From: Tenrec ecaudatus
Taxonomy: Eukaryota; Chordata; Mammalia; Afrosoricida; Tenrecidae
Direction: 5' to 3'
Length of the DNA: 64,000 nucleotides
Assembly (NCBI RefSeq): GCF_050624435.1
Contig: NC_134530.1
Span: 145,554,721 to 145,618,720 of the forward strand
This document shows positions 59,968 through 64,000 of this stretch, piece after piece. The stretch's first letter is position 1. The number at the start of each line of letters is the position of its first letter. The notes below the pieces were generated by a model. The model saw only the letters and a program-made list of their open reading frames with translations, was not told the origin of the DNA and ran no database searches. The position numbers and the translations under genes are program-made.

Positions 59968-60483
59968 TCAAGTCTTGATGGTGGCACTGATCTCTGTAAT
60001 CCCTCCAGGAATGCGGTACTGCTTTGAGTTTACTATTTTCCTAGGTAATGGCAGTTCTAATGGTGTCCACTTGGCCTTTCCTACTATGATAGCCCTTATT
60101 CCACACTTCAGGAATCCAATATGGGGGTTCTTCCAGTTACTAAGTATGTCTATTCCAATGATGCATTCTGGAACTAGGGGAATAACCACAGGATAGGTCC
60201 GGGGGCCCACTGGACCCACAGTGAGGTGTATCTGAGCTAAAAGTCCATTGGTAACTTGACCTCCATAAGCCCCCACTCTGACTGGTGGGCCTTCAAAACA
60301 CTTTGGGTCTCCTGGAATTAGTGTCAGTTCCAAGCCAGTGTCCAATAATCCCCGAAAAGTTTGATTGTTTCCTTTCCCCCAATGAACAGTCACTCTTGTG
60401 AAAGGTCTCATGTCCCTTTGGGGAAGGCTAGAAGAAAGACTAACAGTATAGACCTTCAGTGATGTAGCAGGGTCCTCCTTCAA
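59968..60483 (-). pseudogene. ERVL protease
   Basis: A 171-residue open frame contains GLLDTGLELTLIP (retropepsin D-T-G) and, later, ECIIGIDILSNW, which matches the second conserved box. The end passes toward RT. The retropepsin would cleave Gag and Pol as a dimer. The flanking frames are broken. Confidence 0.83.
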
Positions 60484-60501
60484 AGGGACCCGACCTCCCC
60501 C

Positions 60502-61708
60502 TCATTCAAGGGGTATGGTAAAGGGTATGTCCTCAGGACACCCCCTTTTGGGGTCTATGGGAATATCCTGGTAGATCCATTCTAACATACCAATTTCTCT
60601 AAGCTTTTGGATTCCTTCCTCTACAGTGTACCAAGGTAGGTCAGGTGCTTCAAGTTGGTCTAATCTAGGCCATCTGGCAGTCCATGCTTCATTGAACCAA
60701 CCAAGTAAAGAATAGGATCCTCTTTTAACCTCTCTCACAGAGACATTGAAAGAAGAGTCTGTGCTTAGGGGTTCCATATCCAGAAACTCAGACCAGTCTA
60801 ATATTACATTTCGTTCACCACTATCCCACACCTTTAGTAACCACTCCTAGGGATATTCCCCAGGCTTCTGCTTGTATGTATTTGAAAAGTTGAGCAGAAC
60901 ATTATGAGTATAGCATACTTCTTCTTGGGTAATCATTTCAACCTCATCTTTAGAAGCTTTCTGATACTTAAATTTTAGTGACAGGTCAAGCGGAAATAAT
61001 GTGTGGTGAGGGTGTTTCCTATGTGCTCTCAGCAATATCTTGTAAGGCATCTCTCTCAGGCAATGCTACTGATGAAGCTCCACCTGGCATGTCAACTTGA
61101 ATAGTTTGGCTAATCTGCTCAGGTCTTTGAAAGGGTTCAATAGCTTCCTCTTCTGTATCATCAACCCATATGCTCCCATCCCATGTTTCAGGATCCCAAC
61201 TCTTCCCAATTAATGCCCTTACTTTGTTTTCAGACACTGCTCTAGATCTGTAATTCAGCTGCCGTTGTAATTCAGCCACTCGTATAATGAGACTCTGGAG
61301 CTGGTTCTCAGCAATGTCAGCTCTTTTACTAGAGGAGAGAAGGCTCTCCTTTGTGGCACAGATGGAAGTTTTCAAATCCGTTAGTGTGCACCTGAGGCAT
61401 GCTTTTGAGGCTCTGCGATCATCCCTCTCCTTAATCACACTTTCCATTGTAAGAAGGACCAGCTAACCAGCTTCCCTATACTTGTCATCCTTACAAATCT
61501 CCTGGAAAATATCAAACATACGATCACCCAGAGCCTCTCCTTTAACCAGGACCTCATCTATCGGTGGTGCTACTTTAGGTATTATCTTTGCTATTTCACA
61601 CCATGGATTAGTAAGAGTAGAAGATGTATCCATGTTTTGGGGTGTTGAAGTAGCATTATTAGTGCTGTGAAGACTAATTAGGTTGGAGAGCCAATTTAAG
61701 AAACCCAT
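60502..61708 (-). pseudogene. ERVL gag, broken into three frames
   Basis: The ATG at 61708 opens MGFLNWLSNLISLH. The next frame (61447-61019) is a long coiled coil (SSKRADIAENQLQSLIIRVA). The last (60831-60502) carries capsid-like sequence (SLLGWFNEAWTARWPRLDQL). Stops lie at about 61463 and 61019, and 60850-61018 is frameshifted. The order and the coiled coil fit ERVL Gag. Confidence 0.78.
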
Positions 61709-61732
61709 ACTTATGGTTTTATTTCTCTAGAA

Positions 61733-61750
61733 GCAATCCCAGTACCAAAA
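61733..61750 (-). other. ERVL primer-binding site
   Basis: The minus strand reads TTTTGGTACTGGGATTGC directly after the LTR end, containing a TGGTAC-type start like that of Leu-primed ERVL elements. The match is incomplete. Confidence 0.6.
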
Positions 61751-62003
61751 TGTGCTAGACAGGATTCTCTAGAGAGACAAAACCAGATTGCTAGTAATTT
61801 TCTATGTATATTTATAGATAGGTATATAGCACAAGAAATGAACAGTTAAGTTATATACAGATAGATATATAATACAAGAAATGAACAGTTGAATTATAAA
61901 GCAGTACAAATGGCTCAGTGCAACTCACTCCCCTGAGAGAGTTGTGAGACACTAGCAGTTCTTTTAGTCTTGAAGGCTGCCAATTCCTCCTTTGTAGAGG
62001 AAT
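61751..62003 (-). mobile_element. ERVL 5'LTR, R-U5 side
   Basis: It matches 56242-56489 of the 3'LTR closely, then stops at 62003. The missing U3 part lies inverted at 63120-63369. About 78 bp equivalent to 56490-56567 is absent from both parts. Confidence 0.85.
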
Positions 62004-63119
62004 GTAGAAATGAGGAAATCTTAGGACTGACGGGCATGGTGCTAGTTCACTTTAAACACCAGAATGGCGTAAAAGCATTTACTGGCTTAAAGACTGTGAT
62101 GGGTCTGAGGTAGGGTTTTCTGTGGAGCCCTATCTGTGCTGGGGTGGCAGTGAGACACCCCCAACAGCTCTCAGGGGTGCTTGTCTGTCTGTTCCACTTC
62201 TGAGGGGTCTGGGTGCAACAGCTCCCACAGTTTCACCCATGAATGGTGCCCAGTGTCGGGGAAGAAGGTAAGGACATGATAGGCAGCCCAGTAGCTAGAC
62301 AGACATCCACTGACCTTGCTGCCACATTGATTGCTCACCTGAGGTTCCAGACCCGCTACAGCTCTCCTGATGCTTCGCTGGCTGGGCCAAGCCAATCTTC
62401 AATGAGCAGCTGCCCATTAACTGCGGGCGCCTTTTCTCCTGGTTGTTGGCCACAGGAGGAAAAAGGACGGCCTGGTGCCCAGACCCTCAGGGGGACCTAT
62501 TCCAGTTAGCACAGTTCCATGCTGGCACACATAGTTCTTAGCATTTTGGTCACGAATCTGGGAGACCTGAGAGCCTGCACCTCCCCCTCCTGTTCGCTAT
62601 TGTAAAAGGTGGCATTAGCACTAGTAACCACTCTTCTAGGATAATCCCTTCAGGCTTCTACACTAATTTCTGGAGCTTTTTCCGAATGTCCGGTGCAGCC
62701 TGCATACAAAAATTGTCCCTGTGTAGCATTTGCCCTTTGTAGGAATCTATGTCTACAGTAGTGTGATTCTCAGGGCCTCTTTTAGCTGCTCTAAGAAGCT
62801 CGCGGGGTTTTTCTGAGGTCCCTGGTGAATCACTGTCACATTGGCATAATTTTTGCCAAAAAATTATGCTTTTTGCCTATCTGACTTCAGTCCACTTGTG
62901 ATACACACCAGAAAATGCTCCTGTGCCCATCCATCCTTGGGCTCATTATGATCCCAAGCAGGGTCAGTAGAAGGCACAGCAGTTTCTCCTACTGGACACT
63001 TATCATTCATCACATGTAAATCCTTTGCAAACTTCTTAGCACCTTTTAGTACTTGTTCTTTCTCAAAGTCTGTTCCAGTATGACCATTACATCCTTACAA
63101 GTGAAATCATAGGCTAGGG
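62004..63119 (-). pseudogene. Class I ERV gag/pro remnant, inverted
   Basis: On the minus strand: capsid from 63110 to about 62640 (KGAKKFAKDLHVMNDKCPVG, a tryptophan-rich block, then VIHQGPQKNPASFLEQLKEA, a gamma-type capsid signature), nucleocapsid-like remains to 62520, and a protease-like frame (62395-62171, AAYHVLTFFPDTGHHSW). It has several stops. By homology it continues the gag sequence that ends at 56241 on the plus strand, so it is in reverse orientation here. Confidence 0.8.
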
Positions 63120-63369
63120 TGAGATACTTAGTTTATTTTGCCAGCCTGGCCAATAAACACAAGTGGGAATAATTGAAGGGGGGAGAGATAAATGGCTCGG
63201 TGAGCCTTGCCTTTCTTGCCTCTCACTCTTTGATCATCTGACCAATGTGTGGCTGCCTTGCTTGTTCTGTGCCTCAATTTAGAGGCTACACTACCTGTGG
63301 GACGTCTAGCTGATGGACTGTGTTGCTGAAAGTTGAGGTCCCTTTAAGTCCACACAATTGGAATATACT
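63120..63369 (+). mobile_element. ERVL 5'LTR, U3 part, inverted
   Basis: It begins TGAGATACTTAGTTTATTTT and follows the complement of 56813-56567 for 250 bp, in plus orientation, opposite to the rest of the provirus. The five bases before it, TAGGG (63115-63119), are the second copy of the ERVL target-site duplication (complement of CCCTA at 56237-56241). Confidence 0.87.
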
Positions 63370-64000
63370 TCCCGTGACACTAACCCACACCTCCAAGGGT
63401 ACTACCATCTCATAGCCTTACCTCTATCTCACCTAAACTGTCCACCTGTTTGTCTCTTCCAGAAGTCCTCAGGATACCGAGGTCTCTGAATCCAGTGTGC
63501 CAACCCAGGATCACCAGCTCCTGGATCACCCCAACCATCTATTGTGGGCCCTGAGTTGACAACTTCTTCCAAGAGAGTAGGAAGGGTATGGACCCAAAGC
63601 CCCACCTTGTGTCACTTTCTCCAGCAGGCAGTAGCTAGAGATGTCATCGCCCAGTACCCCCTTTTCAGGAACCTCACAGAAAGTGTGTGTGAGGAGTATG
63701 TCAGACACACTCAGTTAAATGAACCGATATAAAAATTTGATTCTTTTGGCTTACAGTAGTCAAAATTGGGGAGTCACCTTTGTAAATGAAATAATGATGT
63801 GTCTAAAAGAGAGAAAGAGAGAGAAAGAGAAAGAGAGAGAGAAAACAGTCACCCAATCTATCACTAAAGTTACACATTCAGCTCACTCACCATTGATCAG
63901 TGTATATATATACAAAGTTCAGCAGAGCAGTCTGGTGGGCTCAAAAGTCATCTCAGCTACAAGCAATCTATTTAAACACATACAACCGGAACATCCTTCT
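63370..64000. other. No recognisable gene; purine microsatellite
   Basis: This should be further class I ERV sequence, but I cannot assign a domain. A frame at 63544-63732 is open without a familiar motif. An A/G microsatellite (GAGAAA type) lies at 63806-63845 and a short (TA)n at 63901-63911. Confidence 0.5.

Overview
This is a stretch of placental-mammal nuclear DNA made almost entirely of transposable elements. I found no intact host gene, no functional RNA gene, no CRISPR array and no prokaryote-type operon. All long open frames belong to LINE-1 (L1) or endogenous retrovirus (ERV) remnants. Copies of a tRNA-derived SINE (18797, 28447, 30232) have the head and tail of the afrotherian AfroSINE family, and an RTE/BovB reverse-transcriptase fragment lies at 29186. 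Together they suggest an afrotherian, perhaps of the tenrec, golden mole or aardvark group. The species is an inference and family names are from memory, not from a database search.

Left part (1-28140). A nearly complete, inactivated minus-strand L1 fills 1-8540: 3'UTR, ORF2, ORF1, then a GC-rich 5'UTR. Its ORF1 was hit by a 116-bp L1-tail insertion with target-site duplications. Next come pieces of the unusually long L1 3'UTR (8545-12480, 14405-17195, 21425-22850), including one L1 inside another with a 5' inversion (15491-17087). Older L1 remnants, an ERVL-type LTR and SINE pieces follow. The segment 22855-28137 holds two head-to-head L1s, one of which lost nearly all of ORF2.

Middle part (28140-53400). 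Degenerate old L1s (29345-34620) carry a solo LTR. The centrepiece is a four-layer nest. An old L1 (about 34620-53400) holds a betaretrovirus-like (class II) ERV (36617-49516). The 3'LTR of that ERV was split by a younger, nearly full-length L1 (40222-49119). The ORF2 of that L1 received a complete 164-nt U1 snRNA retrocopy (44130-44293). Each inner layer is bounded by recognisable target-site duplications, so relative ages can be read directly.

Right part (53400-64000). A gammaretrovirus-like (class I) ERV with a tRNA-His-like primer site (54415) was interrupted in gag by a minus-strand ERVL (class III) provirus with gag, protease, RT, RNase H, integrase and dUTPase remnants (56242-62003). 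A later inversion of about 1.37 kb (62004-63369) flipped the U3 part of the ERVL 5'LTR together with adjoining class I gag/pro sequence.

The elements do not form a working pathway. The interest lies in the order of events, the L1 architecture (a 2.7-kb 3'UTR with a duplicated module of about 245 bp, and a conserved pyrimidine tract before ORF1) and the U1 retrocopy. Boundaries of old elements are approximate, often to within 10-50 bp.
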